From the NCBI GenBank assembly GCA_902500805.1, contig CABVSA010000023.1:1-49426 (forward strand): a stretch of DNA of 49,426 nt. Direction: 5' to 3'. Origin of the DNA: an uncultured Nitrospira sp. Its GTDB lineage: Bacteria > Nitrospirota > Nitrospiria > Nitrospirales > Nitrospiraceae. The notes under the pieces were generated by a model. That model was given only the letters and a program-made list of their open reading frames with translations, made no database searches and was not told the origin of the DNA. Below, piece by piece: positions 1 through 8,394 of the stretch. Each line of letters begins with the position of its first letter. The stretch's first letter is position 1. Made by a program: the position numbers and the translations under genes.

Positions 1-172
1 TGTCGACTTCGTTGTCGATCTTTGCAGAGTGCTGAACTCCTCTGCGACGCAATGGGCAACGGAGGTTGCGTCTGTTCAACGAGAACGCTGCGCCGATGAA
101 GGCGAACTTGTTCATGATGAAATTAGCCATTCACGGCGATCTTGACTATGGACATCAGTAGGGAGGCATTCC

Positions 173-418
173 ATGCGGTGCAAGCGGTGCGGTGGACTGA
201 TGGTCGTGGAGTGTTGCGTCGAGGAAGAGCTCGAAGAGCAGCAGGCAGGGCGAGGAGCTCTTCGTTGTGTCAACTGCGGGGCGATGGTCACCGTCAGAAT
301 GCTCAGAAATCTTGTAGATCGACAGGCGGAGGGAATCAAGACCTCGGAGTCCACCGGTGTGTGCCCGCGGCATGTGAAGCGCACGATGGGGTTCGTGGGA
401 GTGCGCTGGGAGCAATGA
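173..418 (+). CDS. small zinc-ribbon protein
   Basis: An 81-residue protein with two CxxC knuckles, C3-x2-C6 and C32-x2-C35, spaced as in a zinc ribbon. An acidic Glu-rich stretch lies between them and the tail is basic. A good Shine-Dalgarno (GGGAGG) lies 6 bases before the ATG at 173. Its stop (TGA 416-418) overlaps an ATG in the frame of the downstream regulator, but that regulator has a far better start at 565. The partner and function are unknown; a metal-binding or nucleic-acid-binding accessory role is only a guess. Confidence 0.7.
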   Translation: MRCKRCGGLMVVECCVEEELEEQQAGRGALRCVNCGAMVTVRMLRNLVDRQAEGIKTSESTGVCPRHVKRTMGFVGVRWEQ

Positions 419-564
419 CTCGGAGATTGGAGAGGGAAGGTGTCTCTCGCAAGAGCTACATGGGCTTAGAGTTTGATGATGCGCTGTTCAAGATGCCTGC
501 TGGCGTCCTGTGGAGTGCAAATGTGGAGTCAGACGTGGTGAACCAAGAAGTAAGGAGTCAGCTC

Positions 565-1269
565 ATGAGTGTCGTACAGGAACAAGAGCATTGTATGAAA
601 CAATCCGAGAGAGTTCGGCGGCCAATTCGTATACTCATCATTGATCGTTCCATCCTGACACTTCAGGGACTCAAAGAGTTTTTCTCCAGAAACCGCCATA
701 TCGAAGTCATTGGTATGGCGGGTACTCGACAAGAAGCGCTCCAAGCCATTCATGCTGAACATCCAGACCTGGTCTTGATAGAAGTGCGAGTGGGGCAGGA
801 CAGCGGGATTGAGCTCTGTAAGACCATTCGGCAGGTGCATCCTCAGGTAAGAGTCCTCTTCTTTACCACGCAGGATGATAAGGACATCTTGCGCGCAGCC
901 ATCATGGCTGGTGCGCACGGATACCTGTTGAAGAGTGCGACAGCCGAGTCTATAGCGAAGAGTCTTGAGATCGTGGCGAACGGTGGTGCCATCATGGATC
1001 AGCACCTCACCGAGCAAGTGATTCAATGGCTCCGCGACGGCAGCACGCCAGATCGCGGGGGATGGAAGGAAGCCTGCTCAAGGGAAGAGCAACACCTCCT
1101 TTCATTAGTGGCATCCGGGAAGACCAATAAAGAGATCGGACAGGAGCTGAATGTTGTTCATACGGTGGTGGCCTCCCGTCTGCAGAAGATCTATAAACGT
1201 CTTCGAATTTCCAGACGATCTGAAGCGGCGCGGTACTACATCAACCTTGAACAGAAACGACAGAATTGA
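565..1269 (+). CDS. LuxR/NarL-family regulator with degenerate receiver
   Basis: A 234-residue two-domain protein. Residues 21-145 form a receiver fold and residues 170-226 a LuxR-type helix-turn-helix (SREEQHLLSLVASGKTNKEI). The receiver is atypical. The usual Asp pair of the acidic pocket is D27-R28, and the phosphoacceptor position carries Glu (E73 in LVLIEVRVGQ) instead of Asp. T101/T102 and K123 are kept. Glu there often mimics the phosphorylated state, so the protein may act without a histidine kinase; no kinase is nearby. The open frame extends upstream to 142, but AAGGAG at 552-557 lies 7 bases before ATG 565 and the upstream part overlaps the zinc-ribbon gene, so 565 was chosen. Confidence 0.85.
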   Translation: MSVVQEQEHCMKQSERVRRPIRILIIDRSILTLQGLKEFFSRNRHIEVIGMAGTRQEALQAIHAEHPDLVLIEVRVGQDSGIELCKTIRQVHPQVRVLFFTTQDDKDILRAAIMAGAHGYLLKSATAESIAKSLEIVANGGAIMDQHLTEQVIQWLRDGSTPDRGGWKEACSREEQHLLSLVASGKTNKEIGQELNVVHTVVASRLQKIYKRLRISRRSEAARYYINLEQKRQN

Positions 1270-1426
1270 TTGGACCCCCTGTGTAACGAGTGATAATCCA
1301 GGTCCCTCCTCTTCTGGGAGCGGGCAATCCGACATCCATCGTTTCGTAGAAGCAAGCAAAGGGAGCGGAGGACTCCAGAGGAGCGATGGGATGAAGGGCT
1401 CTGCTCGCCGAGGCAAAAATGATCAC

Positions 1427-1455
1427 TTGCAGTGCTCCGGCAAACACGCTATATC
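1427..1455 (+). promoter_or_regulatory. putative sigma-70 promoter for DUF481 gene
   Basis: TTGCAG (1427-1432), 17-base spacer, TATATC (1450-1455), about 50 bases before the DUF481 start. The match is moderate. The rest of 1270-1506 holds no convincing gene. Confidence 0.4.
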
Positions 1456-1506
1456 CGTAAGTCCGACTAGCGCTATGAAATTACGTATCATTAAGAAGGA
1501 GGACCA

Positions 1507-2625
1507 ATGAGGCCATCGATAGTCACGGCTGGGTTGATTATGGTGTGGTGCCTGACAACAACAATGGGGAGTCGTGCCTTTTCTGCCGATGACGCAGCAA
1601 TCGTGTCAGAGGCCGCACCGATTCTGGATGTAGTTACTCTGAAAGATGGCAGTGTGATACACGGCGAAGTGGTCGAAATGACCGGTGGACTCCTGGTCAT
1701 CAAAAGCGCTCTAGCCGCAGATCTCATCAAGGTTAAGTGGTCGGAGGTGAGCAAGATTGCCGTCTCACATCCCATTCCATTTCATTTAAAAGAAGGGACC
1801 ATTCTGAACGGGACCGTGGAAGAAGGGGATCCAGGGACGATGAAGGTGAAGGCGGGCCCGACCGGAGATACTATGACGGTTCCGATGAGTGCGGTGACGC
1901 AAGTGAACCCGGTTGTTCAAGCACCAGTTATTTACACAGGAAGTCTCAATGCCGGCTACTCACAGTCCACGGGGAATAGCCATCTTCGAAATATCAGTAT
2001 CCTCGGGGATCTTGTGGCACGAAGTGAGCAGCTTCGTCTGACCCTTCTGGGCCGCTACGTCAACGGGGATAACAACGGCAGCCTGCAAGTTCGGAATGCA
2101 CGGGGAACCATTAAGTTGGACTTCTTCATCACCAAGCGACTGTTTTGGTACGCGTCGGCTTATGTCGAGAACGATTTTCTTCAAAATCTCAAGCTGAGAA
2201 CAGCCATCTCCAGCGGACCGGGATACCAATTCATCGAGCGGGGAGACTTGAATGGCATTTTTAAAGACATGACGTTTTATGCCGAAGCCGGTCCGACCTA
2301 TTTCAATGAGGACTACCGGGACAATCGCCTCACCGACGATCGGGCGAGCTTTCGCGCACGGGTTGCGATGAAATGGGATTGGCCGCTGTTCGATGGGCGT
2401 ATCACGCTGTACCACTACAACGAAATCTTCCCTTCGGTGCAAAACGCGTCGGATTTTTTCTTCACAATGGATAACGGCGTTCGCATGAAGATTTTGGCTG
2501 GCCTTGCCAGCGGGTTCCAAGTGACGACTCGATACAATAATCGGCCGCCTGCAGGAACGGGCGATACCGATAACTTATATTTGCTCACGTTAGGCTATGC
2601 ATTCGACACCACTCGCAAGCGCTAA
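1507..2625 (+). CDS. DUF481 family outer-membrane protein
   Basis: 372 residues. An N-terminal signal peptide (cleavage likely after AFSA, about residue 26) is followed by two short SH3-like repeats (VVTLKDGSVIHGEVVEM and HLKEGTILNGTVEEGD). A C-terminal DUF481 domain (about 140-372) has alternating beta strands and an aromatic end typical of outer-membrane barrels (YLLTLGYAFD). AAGGAGG lies 6 bases before the ATG. DUF481 proteins are salt-induced or porin-like outer-membrane proteins without a firm function. It precedes mscL and an OmpA-type lipoprotein in the same direction, suggesting an envelope or osmotic theme. Confidence 0.85.
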   Translation: MRPSIVTAGLIMVWCLTTTMGSRAFSADDAAIVSEAAPILDVVTLKDGSVIHGEVVEMTGGLLVIKSALAADLIKVKWSEVSKIAVSHPIPFHLKEGTILNGTVEEGDPGTMKVKAGPTGDTMTVPMSAVTQVNPVVQAPVIYTGSLNAGYSQSTGNSHLRNISILGDLVARSEQLRLTLLGRYVNGDNNGSLQVRNARGTIKLDFFITKRLFWYASAYVENDFLQNLKLRTAISSGPGYQFIERGDLNGIFKDMTFYAEAGPTYFNEDYRDNRLTDDRASFRARVAMKWDWPLFDGRITLYHYNEIFPSVQNASDFFFTMDNGVRMKILAGLASGFQVTTRYNNRPPAGTGDTDNLYLLTLGYAFDTTRKR

Positions 2626-2635
2626 CATGCTTGCG
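2614..2635 (+). terminator. hairpin overlapping the end of the DUF481 gene
   Basis: CGCAAGC (2614-2620) pairs with GCTTGCG (2629-2635) around an 8-base loop, followed by GGGTTTT. The stop codon of the DUF481 gene lies in the loop. It is a weak intrinsic terminator or an attenuator before mscL. Confidence 0.4.
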
Positions 2636-2674
2636 GGGTTTTAGGTTGAGCAGTTCGATGAGGAGGAGGATAGC

Positions 2675-3094
2675 ATGTTGAAGGAATTCAAAGAATTCGC
2701 CATGAAAGGCAATGTCCTGGATATGGCGATTGGTGTGATTATCGGTGGGGCATTCGGAAAGATCGTGTCGTCCATGGTCAGCGATGTGCTGATGCCGCCC
2801 ATCGGCTTGCTGATGGGCAAGGTGGATTTTTCCAGCCTGTTCATCGATTTGTCCCGTACGTCACCACCGTCCTTGGCCGCAGCCAAAGCTGCGGGGGCGC
2901 CGACGATCAACTACGGAGTGTTTCTGCAGAGCGTGTTCGACTTCATCATCGTCGCCTTCGTCATCTTTATGTTGGTGAAGCAGGTGAATCGGTTTAAGAA
3001 AGAAGTTCCGCCCCCACCCCCACCTGCGCCGCCGGAACCGACCAACGAGGAGAAATTGTTGAGGGAGATCCGCGATCTTCTCAAGAACCGTTAA
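2675..3094 (+). CDS. mscL: large-conductance mechanosensitive channel MscL
   Basis: 139 residues, normal length. The protein starts with the amphipathic helix [20 protein letters not shown] and the conserved TM1 signature [20 protein letters not shown], followed by a periplasmic loop and TM2 ([14 protein letters not shown]). The tail has a Pro run ([11 protein letters not shown]) and the C-terminal helix bundle [12 protein letters not shown]. It forms a homopentamer in the inner membrane that opens on membrane tension during hypo-osmotic shock. Strong Shine-Dalgarno (AGGAGGA) before ATG 2675. Confidence 0.97.
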   Translation: MLKEFKEFAMKGNVLDMAIGVIIGGAFGKIVSSMVSDVLMPPIGLLMGKVDFSSLFIDLSRTSPPSLAAAKAAGAPTINYGVFLQSVFDFIIVAFVIFMLVKQVNRFKKEVPPPPPPAPPEPTNEEKLLREIRDLLKNR

Positions 3095-3165
3095 GAGGAT
3101 CGGCACCACAACTAGATCGGAGCGTTGCCGGGCGATGCCCCGCAACCAATGAAGGAGGGGACCTC

Positions 3166-4179
3166 ATGCGAACGTTAAGAACCGCCATCGTCCTGACAGG
3201 GCTGGTTGCCCTGGTCGGTTGTTCCACATCCGCCAGGCAGTCTGGTTCCTATATCAAGCAGCCGGAAGTCTGCGTCGATAAGAAATGGTATGGCTATCAC
3301 CAGGGGAGTGGATGTCCTTCAACGGAGAAAGCTGTGGCAGCGGATCCGACGGCTGATCGCCTGGCAGCCCTTGAGCGGGAGCGTCAACGGTTGGCGGATG
3401 AACTTGAGGCTGCGCGGAGACAGAATGGAGTGCTGAGCAGCCGGGTCAGTGAGCTAGAACGGCAACTCGCTGATCGTGATCATGAGATAGCCCATCTGCG
3501 TTCCGGAGCTGGTGATCATGATGCGCTCTCGAGTCAGCTCTCGGCAGTCAGAGGCGATGTGGGGCAGTTACAGAGCGAGAGAGATCGTCTCGCAGCTGAA
3601 TTGGCGGCAGCCAGGCAACAACTGGGGGATAGCGATCGATTGGCGAGCGACCTTTCCGCAGCAAAGCAACGTATCTCTGATCTTGAGGCCCAGCTGGGTG
3701 ATCGAGACAGAGACCTCTCCGCAGAAATGGCTAAATTGAAGCAGGCAGAGCGGGGACTGATTCGGGCGCTCAAACCGCAAATCGACCAGAAACACATTAC
3801 CGTCGATCTGAATAACGAACGATTGCTCATCAATCTCGCCTCGGGTTATTTGTTTGGATCCGGCGAGGACCAGCTCAAGCCCGCAGGAGCGGATGCGCTC
3901 AAGCAGGTCGGTGGTGTTCTGAAGGACTTTCCGGAGTACCAGGTTCACGTCGAAGGGCACACCGACAATCGACCGATTCTCGGTGCACTGAAAAAGAAAT
4001 TCCCGTCCAATAAGGAATTGTCCGAAGCGCGTGCAGCGAACGCCGCGCAAGCATTGGCAGATGGTGGGTTTTCAGGTGCCCATTCAATGGGAGCCGCCGA
4101 CACCAAGCCGGTGATGTCCAACGCGACCAGTGAGGGACGGGCGAAAAACCGTCGTGTGGAAATCAGCGTGACCAAGTAG
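3166..4179 (+). CDS. OmpA-family lipoprotein with long coiled coil
   Basis: 337 residues. A lipoprotein signal with lipobox LVGC puts the lipidated Cys near residue 19. Residues about 62-200 form a long heptad-rich coiled coil (repeated LERERQRL, DLEAQLGDRDRD), and residues about 215-337 an OmpA/Pal-type peptidoglycan-binding domain with HVEGHTDN, LSEARA and GRAKNRRVEI. It is probably anchored in the outer membrane and spans towards peptidoglycan, similar in plan to YiaD/Pal-like proteins. Shine-Dalgarno AAGGAGGGG before ATG 3166. It follows mscL in the same direction with a 71-base gap. Confidence 0.9.
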   Translation: MRTLRTAIVLTGLVALVGCSTSARQSGSYIKQPEVCVDKKWYGYHQGSGCPSTEKAVAADPTADRLAALERERQRLADELEAARRQNGVLSSRVSELERQLADRDHEIAHLRSGAGDHDALSSQLSAVRGDVGQLQSERDRLAAELAAARQQLGDSDRLASDLSAAKQRISDLEAQLGDRDRDLSAEMAKLKQAERGLIRALKPQIDQKHITVDLNNERLLINLASGYLFGSGEDQLKPAGADALKQVGGVLKDFPEYQVHVEGHTDNRPILGALKKKFPSNKELSEARAANAAQALADGGFSGAHSMGAADTKPVMSNATSEGRAKNRRVEISVTK

Positions 4180-4197
4180 GTGTGTGCCACTTTAGGA

Positions 4198-4220
4198 GAG
4201 CGGCGAAGATATCGCCGCTC
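4198..4220 (+). terminator. perfect 9-bp inverted repeat after OmpA-like gene
   Basis: GAGCGGCGA (4198-4206) and TCGCCGCTC (4212-4220) are perfectly complementary around the 5-base loop AGATA. No T-run follows, so it may be a processing or attenuating hairpin between the lipoprotein gene and the next small gene rather than a classic terminator. Confidence 0.5.
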
Positions 4221-4260
4221 GTTCCGCTCTGACATGAGATTCGATTGAAAGGAACTCGCC

Positions 4261-4518
4261 ATGAAACAGAAAAGAGTCTTAGTGGGCGCAGTGTTAACAG
4301 TCGTCATCGTTGGTCTGGGCCAATCAGTCTGGGCAGTCGACATGGGTGCCATGAAGCAAAAAGTTGAGACGGTGAAAGGTCAAGCAGAGAACGTGAAGAA
4401 AGAGGGTGGAGAGACCGCACAAAGCGCGAAGGACCTGAAAGCTCAGGATGCCATGAAGAATGCGGGAGAATTGAAGGACGAAGGAAAGAAGCTCAAAGAC
4501 GCTGTCACCGGCAAGTAG
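4261..4518 (+). CDS. small exported Lys/Glu/Ala-rich protein
   Basis: 85 residues with a clear Sec signal peptide (KRVLVGAVLTVVIVGLGQ, cleavage after VWA) and a mature part of about 60 residues. The mature part is almost entirely charged, helical and Lys/Glu/Ala-rich with no Cys, predicted to be a single amphipathic helix. GAAAGGAA precedes the ATG. It could be a periplasmic stress or hydrophilin-like protein; no family was recognised. It lies downstream of the OmpA lipoprotein and before a strong hairpin, at the end of the plus-strand block. Confidence 0.7.
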   Translation: MKQKRVLVGAVLTVVIVGLGQSVWAVDMGAMKQKVETVKGQAENVKKEGGETAQSAKDLKAQDAMKNAGELKDEGKKLKDAVTGK

Positions 4519-4545
4519 CGTGTGAAAGCTGTTTCTTCCTGTTAA

Positions 4546-4572
4546 GGCTGGCGCGGCACGGACGCGCCAGCC
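4546..4572. terminator. 10-bp GC-rich hairpin between convergent genes
   Basis: GGCTGGCGCG (4546-4555) and CGCGCCAGCC (4563-4572) pair perfectly around a 7-base loop. It sits between the small exported protein (plus) and the DUF1348 gene (minus), so it probably serves as a bidirectional terminator, although no long T-run flanks it. Confidence 0.6.
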
Positions 4573-4636
4573 ATTCACGTCTCATGCTCCCCCGTGAAAG
4601 AGATCTGCGCAAGATCCATTCCTTCTGAAGAGATCG

Positions 4637-5110
4637 TCATAGGCCCAACTCGCTGAGCGATGGATGTGTATCAGGACGCCGGCCCAGCGGCCAGTGGTAC
4701 TTCCGCTCGGATTCCAGAATGGGAAGATCGTTGATACTGGCGAAACGCCGTCGCATGAGGCCATTGTCGGCAAACTCCCAGTTTTCATTGCCATAGGATC
4801 GGAACCAATTCCCTGAATCGTCGCGCCACTCGTAGGCGAAGCGTACGGCAATTCGGTTATCGTGGTACGCCCACAGCTCTTTGATCAAGCGGTAGTCCAT
4901 CTCGCGGCCCCACTTGCGAGTTAAGACCTGAACGATAGCGTCTCGACCCGTTAGGAACTCTGAGCGATTTCGCCACTGACTATCCGCACTGTAGGCTAGT
5001 GACACCCTCTCGGGGTCTCGCGTATTCCATGCGTCTTCAGCCATTCGTACTTTTTGAATTGCAGACTCGATATCGAATGGGAGCAACGGAGGCCGAGGCT
5101 TCCGACCCAA
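4637..5110 (-). CDS. DUF1348 (NTF2-like) protein, copy 1
   Basis: 157 residues, full family length. DUF1348 features present are the early PFD/AEDAWN segment, [12 protein letters not shown], the aromatic core [19 protein letters not shown] and the end [19 protein letters not shown]. The fold is NTF2-like; substrate unknown. The start must be TTG at 5110: a TAG lies four codons upstream and the next Met is inside the conserved part. No clear Shine-Dalgarno precedes it. A separate 44-codon ORF starting at 5171 overlaps it out of frame. Closely related to copy 2 at 6173-6652; the two flank the DedA-rhodanese gene. Confidence 0.8.
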   Translation of the reverse strand: MGRKPRPPLLPFDIESAIQKVRMAEDAWNTRDPERVSLAYSADSQWRNRSEFLTGRDAIVQVLTRKWGREMDYRLIKELWAYHDNRIAVRFAYEWRDDSGNWFRSYGNENWEFADNGLMRRRFASINDLPILESERKYHWPLGRRPDTHPSLSELGL

Positions 5111-5177
5111 TAAGTCCGGCTACGAACAGGGCCAGGGAGAGCAAGAACGTCTGGTCTCTCCGTCGCATCATGGTGCA

Positions 5178-6146
5178 TCATCGAGTCTCGGTTGGCGGTG
5201 AGACCTCGGCCACCGTCAGCGCATCCAGGGGGAACCCCCTTTCGCGCCATGCGTCGATTCCTCCAGCAAGAGGCCGGACTCTGGTGATCCCCTTCCTCCG
5301 CAGTAGCAATGCCATCCTGGCGGCCGTGACTTCATTTGGGCATGCGCAGAAGAGGATCACATCTTGGTGACGGGGAATTTCATGGTGTCGCTGCTCCAAT
5401 TCATCCGTCGTCATACGGAGCGCACCTCGAATCGTATAGGGGTCGGATTCGTGATCCAGCGCGCCCCGCAAATCCACCACCAGGAGTTCATGGTTGTTAT
5501 CCATCAATTGCTTCAGGCACTCCGCCGTGATGCGGGTGATCCGCAACTTGCGTAGAAGAAGCTGTCGATGGACGAACTTGTATACGAGGTAGGCGGCGAT
5601 CCCTGCGCCGATGAAGACGGCCAGCCATACGCCGAACCGCTCGGCCTCTCCCGCCAGGCGTTCGATGTGGTCGCTGAGCAGATAGCCAGGAAGAACAAAC
5701 GCGAGAGTCCAGAGGACAGCACCAATTCCGTTGTAGAGGAGAAATCGCTGCATGCGGATTCGGAATAATCCGGCAAGCGCAGGCGCCAGCGTACTCAATC
5801 CTGGAATAAACTTGGCCAAGACGAGAGATCGTACGCCGTGCCGGGCAAAGAAATTCTCCGTGCGCCGCACGCAGGAATCCGGCTCCATCGAGATCCGGCA
5901 CAGGAGATTCAACGCATGTCTGCCTCGCCGGCGCCCCAGCTCATACCAGATCAGATCGCCGGCCACGCACGCCATAACGGAGAGGACGACAGCACCCGTG
6001 AGATCCATCTTCCCGGCACCGGCCAAGGCACCGGCCGCAAGCAGAACGGGCACGGCAGGCAGGGGCAATCCGATTTGTTCCGCAAAGACCACGGCAACGA
6101 GCAGGACCTCCCCATATTGAGATACAAACGCATTGACTTCATTCAT
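5178..6146 (-). CDS. DedA-family membrane protein fused to a rhodanese domain
   Basis: 322 residues. Residues 1-200 are a DedA/SNARE-associated domain with the signature GDLIWYELGRRRGR, FFARHGVRSLVLAKFIPGLS and several membrane segments, ending with a TM helix about 170-192. Residues about 205-310 are a rhodanese-like domain with LLVVDLRG and the catalytic loop VILFCACPNEVTAARMA, where the first Cys is the expected sulfur-carrying residue. DedA proteins are linked to lipid-carrier flipping and membrane energetics; rhodaneses move sulfane sulfur. The fusion is known in other bacteria. It lies 26 bases downstream of one DUF1348 gene and 67 bases upstream of the other. Confidence 0.9.
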   Translation of the reverse strand: MNEVNAFVSQYGEVLLVAVVFAEQIGLPLPAVPVLLAAGALAGAGKMDLTGAVVLSVMACVAGDLIWYELGRRRGRHALNLLCRISMEPDSCVRRTENFFARHGVRSLVLAKFIPGLSTLAPALAGLFRIRMQRFLLYNGIGAVLWTLAFVLPGYLLSDHIERLAGEAERFGVWLAVFIGAGIAAYLVYKFVHRQLLLRKLRITRITAECLKQLMDNNHELLVVDLRGALDHESDPYTIRGALRMTTDELEQRHHEIPRHQDVILFCACPNEVTAARMALLLRRKGITRVRPLAGGIDAWRERGFPLDALTVAEVSPPTETR

Positions 6147-6172
6147 CTGGATTACCGAGATCAGGCTGAATG

Positions 6173-6652
6173 CTAGAGGCCAAGCTCAGATAGCCCCGGG
6201 TAATTATTGGGCCGGCGACCGATGGGCCAGAAATACTTTCGATCCTTCTCGGAGATGGGCGCGTCGTTGATGCATGCAAATCGACGGTGCATGAACCCAC
6301 GTTCATCGAATTCCCAATTCTCGTTCCCGTATGAACGGAACCAATTTCCTGAGTCATCGTGCCACTCATACGCAAATCGAACGGCGATGCGATTACCGTG
6401 AAACGCCCACAGCTCTTTGATGAGACGGTACTCCAGCTCGCGTTCCCATTTGCGGCGTAGGAAATTGACAATCGCTTCTCGTCCGGTCAGAAATTCTGCG
6501 CGATTGCGCCAGAGGCTATCGACCGTATACGCCAGCGCCGCTCTTTCAGGATCGCGCGAGTTCCACACATCCTCGGCCATGCGGACTTTGAGGGCCGCGG
6601 ATTCAGCATCAAATGGGGGGAAAGGTGGTCTAGGCTGTTCGAGACTGTTCAT
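6173..6652 (-). CDS. DUF1348 (NTF2-like) protein, copy 2
   Basis: 159 residues. It aligns along its whole length with the copy at 4637-5110 (shared blocks [53 protein letters not shown]). The ATG at 6652 has a strong Shine-Dalgarno (AAGGAGGG), unlike copy 1. Family function is unknown; NTF2-like folds bind small hydrophobic ligands. It heads a three-gene set with dedA-rhodanese and copy 1. Confidence 0.88.
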   Translation of the reverse strand: MNSLEQPRPPFPPFDAESAALKVRMAEDVWNSRDPERAALAYTVDSLWRNRAEFLTGREAIVNFLRRKWERELEYRLIKELWAFHGNRIAVRFAYEWHDDSGNWFRSYGNENWEFDERGFMHRRFACINDAPISEKDRKYFWPIGRRPNNYPGLSELGL

Positions 6653-6784
6653 GATGATGCCCTCCTTGCGTTGTGCTCAAATTGCCGGGCGGCAGAACAT
6701 TCCTCCTGTGCTCGCATCGAGCGACCTCTGCTCTCCCATCTTCCCCCTTGCAGGCCGGTCTGCAGGGGGGCGTTCATCACCTGG

Positions 6785-7807
6785 TCAATTTTGGTCGTTG
6801 GACTTCATGGTGCGGCCGAGGAATTCGCGAATCAGCTTCGCGATCTCGTGGCCGTGCGTCTCCAAGGCGAAGTGTCCGGTATCAAGGAGATGGATGTCCG
6901 CGTTTGGAATGTCGCGTTTGTAGGGCGCGGCACCGGCTGCCACAAAGATGGCGTCGTTCTTGCCCCATACGACCAGCGTCGCCGGCTTGTGTCCACGAAA
7001 ATAGGCTTGCCACTGGGGGTACAGCGGGATGTTCGTGCGGTAGTCGTAGAATAGATCCAGCTGAATCTCCGCGTTCCCCGGTCGGTCGAGGAACGTTTGG
7101 TCCATCGTCCAGGTATCAGGACTCACGAGTGAGGCGTCCTTCACGCCATTTGTATACTGCCACTTCGTGGCTGCCAGTGACGTCAGCCACCGGATTGCCT
7201 CGCGCTCAGTTGATCCTCCCGTGCTCCAATAGGCCTTGATAGGATCCCAGAATTTCTCGAGGCCTTCGTTGTAGGCGTTTCCGTTCTGCACGATCAGTGC
7301 GGTCACTCGCTCAGGATTCTTTGCCGCTAGTCGGAAACCGACCGGTGCCCCATAATCCATCACATACAGGGCATAACGGTTCACGCCGAGTTGGCGGATC
7401 AGCTTGTCCACCACCTGGGCGTAGTTGTCAAACGTGTAGGCGAACTTTGATCGGTCGGGCATCCCACTCTGGCCAAAGCCCGGGTAGTCAGGTGCAATGA
7501 CACGGTACTTGTCGGCCAGTTGCGGGATGAGGTTGCGATACATATGTGATGATGTCGGGAAGCCGTGAAGCAGCAGAAGAACGGGAGCCTCCTTCGACCC
7601 TGCCTCACGATAGAACACATCCACGCCATCAATTTTGACGGTGTTGTGCGTGACGCGAGCCGGAGTCGATGGCTCCGTTGTTTGCGCGAACACCGAGATC
7701 TCCATAGTGAGAAGCACGAGGCCTAACAACAGTGGTGACATCAGTCGTCGCCACAGCTGTGTCTGTGGATACCGACATAATTGTCTTCGAATTGTCATGG
7801 TTTGCAC
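6785..7807 (-). CDS. exported alpha/beta hydrolase (epoxide hydrolase/dehalogenase-like)
   Basis: 340 residues. A long N-terminal signal peptide (hydrophobic [17 protein letters not shown]) is followed by an alpha/beta-hydrolase fold. Visible are the oxyanion segment [17 protein letters not shown], a nucleophile elbow with Asp ([11 protein letters not shown]), an acid in [10 protein letters not shown] and the catalytic His in DTGHFALE. An Asp nucleophile points to the epoxide hydrolase/haloalkane dehalogenase branch rather than esterases. Shine-Dalgarno AAAGGGAG before ATG 7807. Its context with isochorismatase-like and FMN enzymes suggests periplasmic processing of toxic organics; the substrate is unknown. 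Confidence 0.88.
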   Translation of the reverse strand: MQTMTIRRQLCRYPQTQLWRRLMSPLLLGLVLLTMEISVFAQTTEPSTPARVTHNTVKIDGVDVFYREAGSKEAPVLLLLHGFPTSSHMYRNLIPQLADKYRVIAPDYPGFGQSGMPDRSKFAYTFDNYAQVVDKLIRQLGVNRYALYVMDYGAPVGFRLAAKNPERVTALIVQNGNAYNEGLEKFWDPIKAYWSTGGSTEREAIRWLTSLAATKWQYTNGVKDASLVSPDTWTMDQTFLDRPGNAEIQLDLFYDYRTNIPLYPQWQAYFRGHKPATLVVWGKNDAIFVAAGAAPYKRDIPNADIHLLDTGHFALETHGHEIAKLIREFLGRTMKSNDQN

Positions 7808-7898
7808 TCCCTTTACATGAACGCTCTTGCTATAGATTTGAGATGTCTGTGGGAGCGAATGGCCTTAGCCATCCACTCCCACGCGACATCACCCGTGA

Positions 7899-8258
7899 TC
7901 AGCTATGGTAGTAGCGCTCTTTGACGATCTTGCCGTCCTGCCAGTCCGTCTTGACGACTTGTTCGAGGCTGATCGTTTCCCCATTCTTCAATTTCACGGT
8001 CAGTACCGAGTCGTAGAAGCTGGTATTTCCAGAAACAGCCACGGCACCGATGGTGTAGCTGACAAAGGCGGCCACTCCGATCGTCTCTCTAAATTTATCC
8101 AGTCGCTCAATGGCGGCCTGTTTACCCACGACCGGTGGCTGATTGCCTTCCTGTGTCACGACCGAATCCGCAAAGTAGATCTTCTGACCTTCGGTCATTT
8201 GACCCTGCTTCAAAATGCCCAACATTTCTTCCAACGTGTCCTTCACTGACTTGCTCAT
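7899..8258 (-). CDS. SnoaL/NTF2-like protein
   Basis: 119 residues, cytoplasmic. The pattern fits small SnoaL-like proteins: an N-terminal helix, FADSVVTQEGNQPPVVGKQA, FVSYTIGAVAVSGNTSFYDS and the C-terminal strand end GKIVKERYYHS. Catalytic residues cannot be assigned. GGGAGGAAG precedes the ATG at 8258. It sits between the exported hydrolase and the isochorismatase-family gene and is the third NTF2-fold gene in this cluster. Confidence 0.8.
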   Translation of the reverse strand: MSKSVKDTLEEMLGILKQGQMTEGQKIYFADSVVTQEGNQPPVVGKQAAIERLDKFRETIGVAAFVSYTIGAVAVSGNTSFYDSVLTVKLKNGETISLEQVVKTDWQDGKIVKERYYHS

Positions 8259-8394
8259 GATGCTTCCTCCCTCTATGCCTTGCGGCGGTTAAAATGTGTG
8301 GAAACCAGAAATTCCCACACGGGTGATAGTTGAAAAGTCCTGATTCTGTCAGTTGTGCCAGACTCTCCACTCGATTCAGCTTCTCGTTGTCAGC

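Noticed and set aside
142..564. N-terminal extension of the LuxR-type regulator
   Set aside because: The frame is open, but it overlaps the zinc-ribbon gene in another frame, has low-complexity Arg/Ser composition and no ribosome-binding site; ATG 565 has an excellent one.
8349..8363. Sigma-54 promoter upstream of the SnoaL-like gene
   Set aside because: GTGCCA is present on the correct strand, but the -12 half reads ACAG instead of TTGC.
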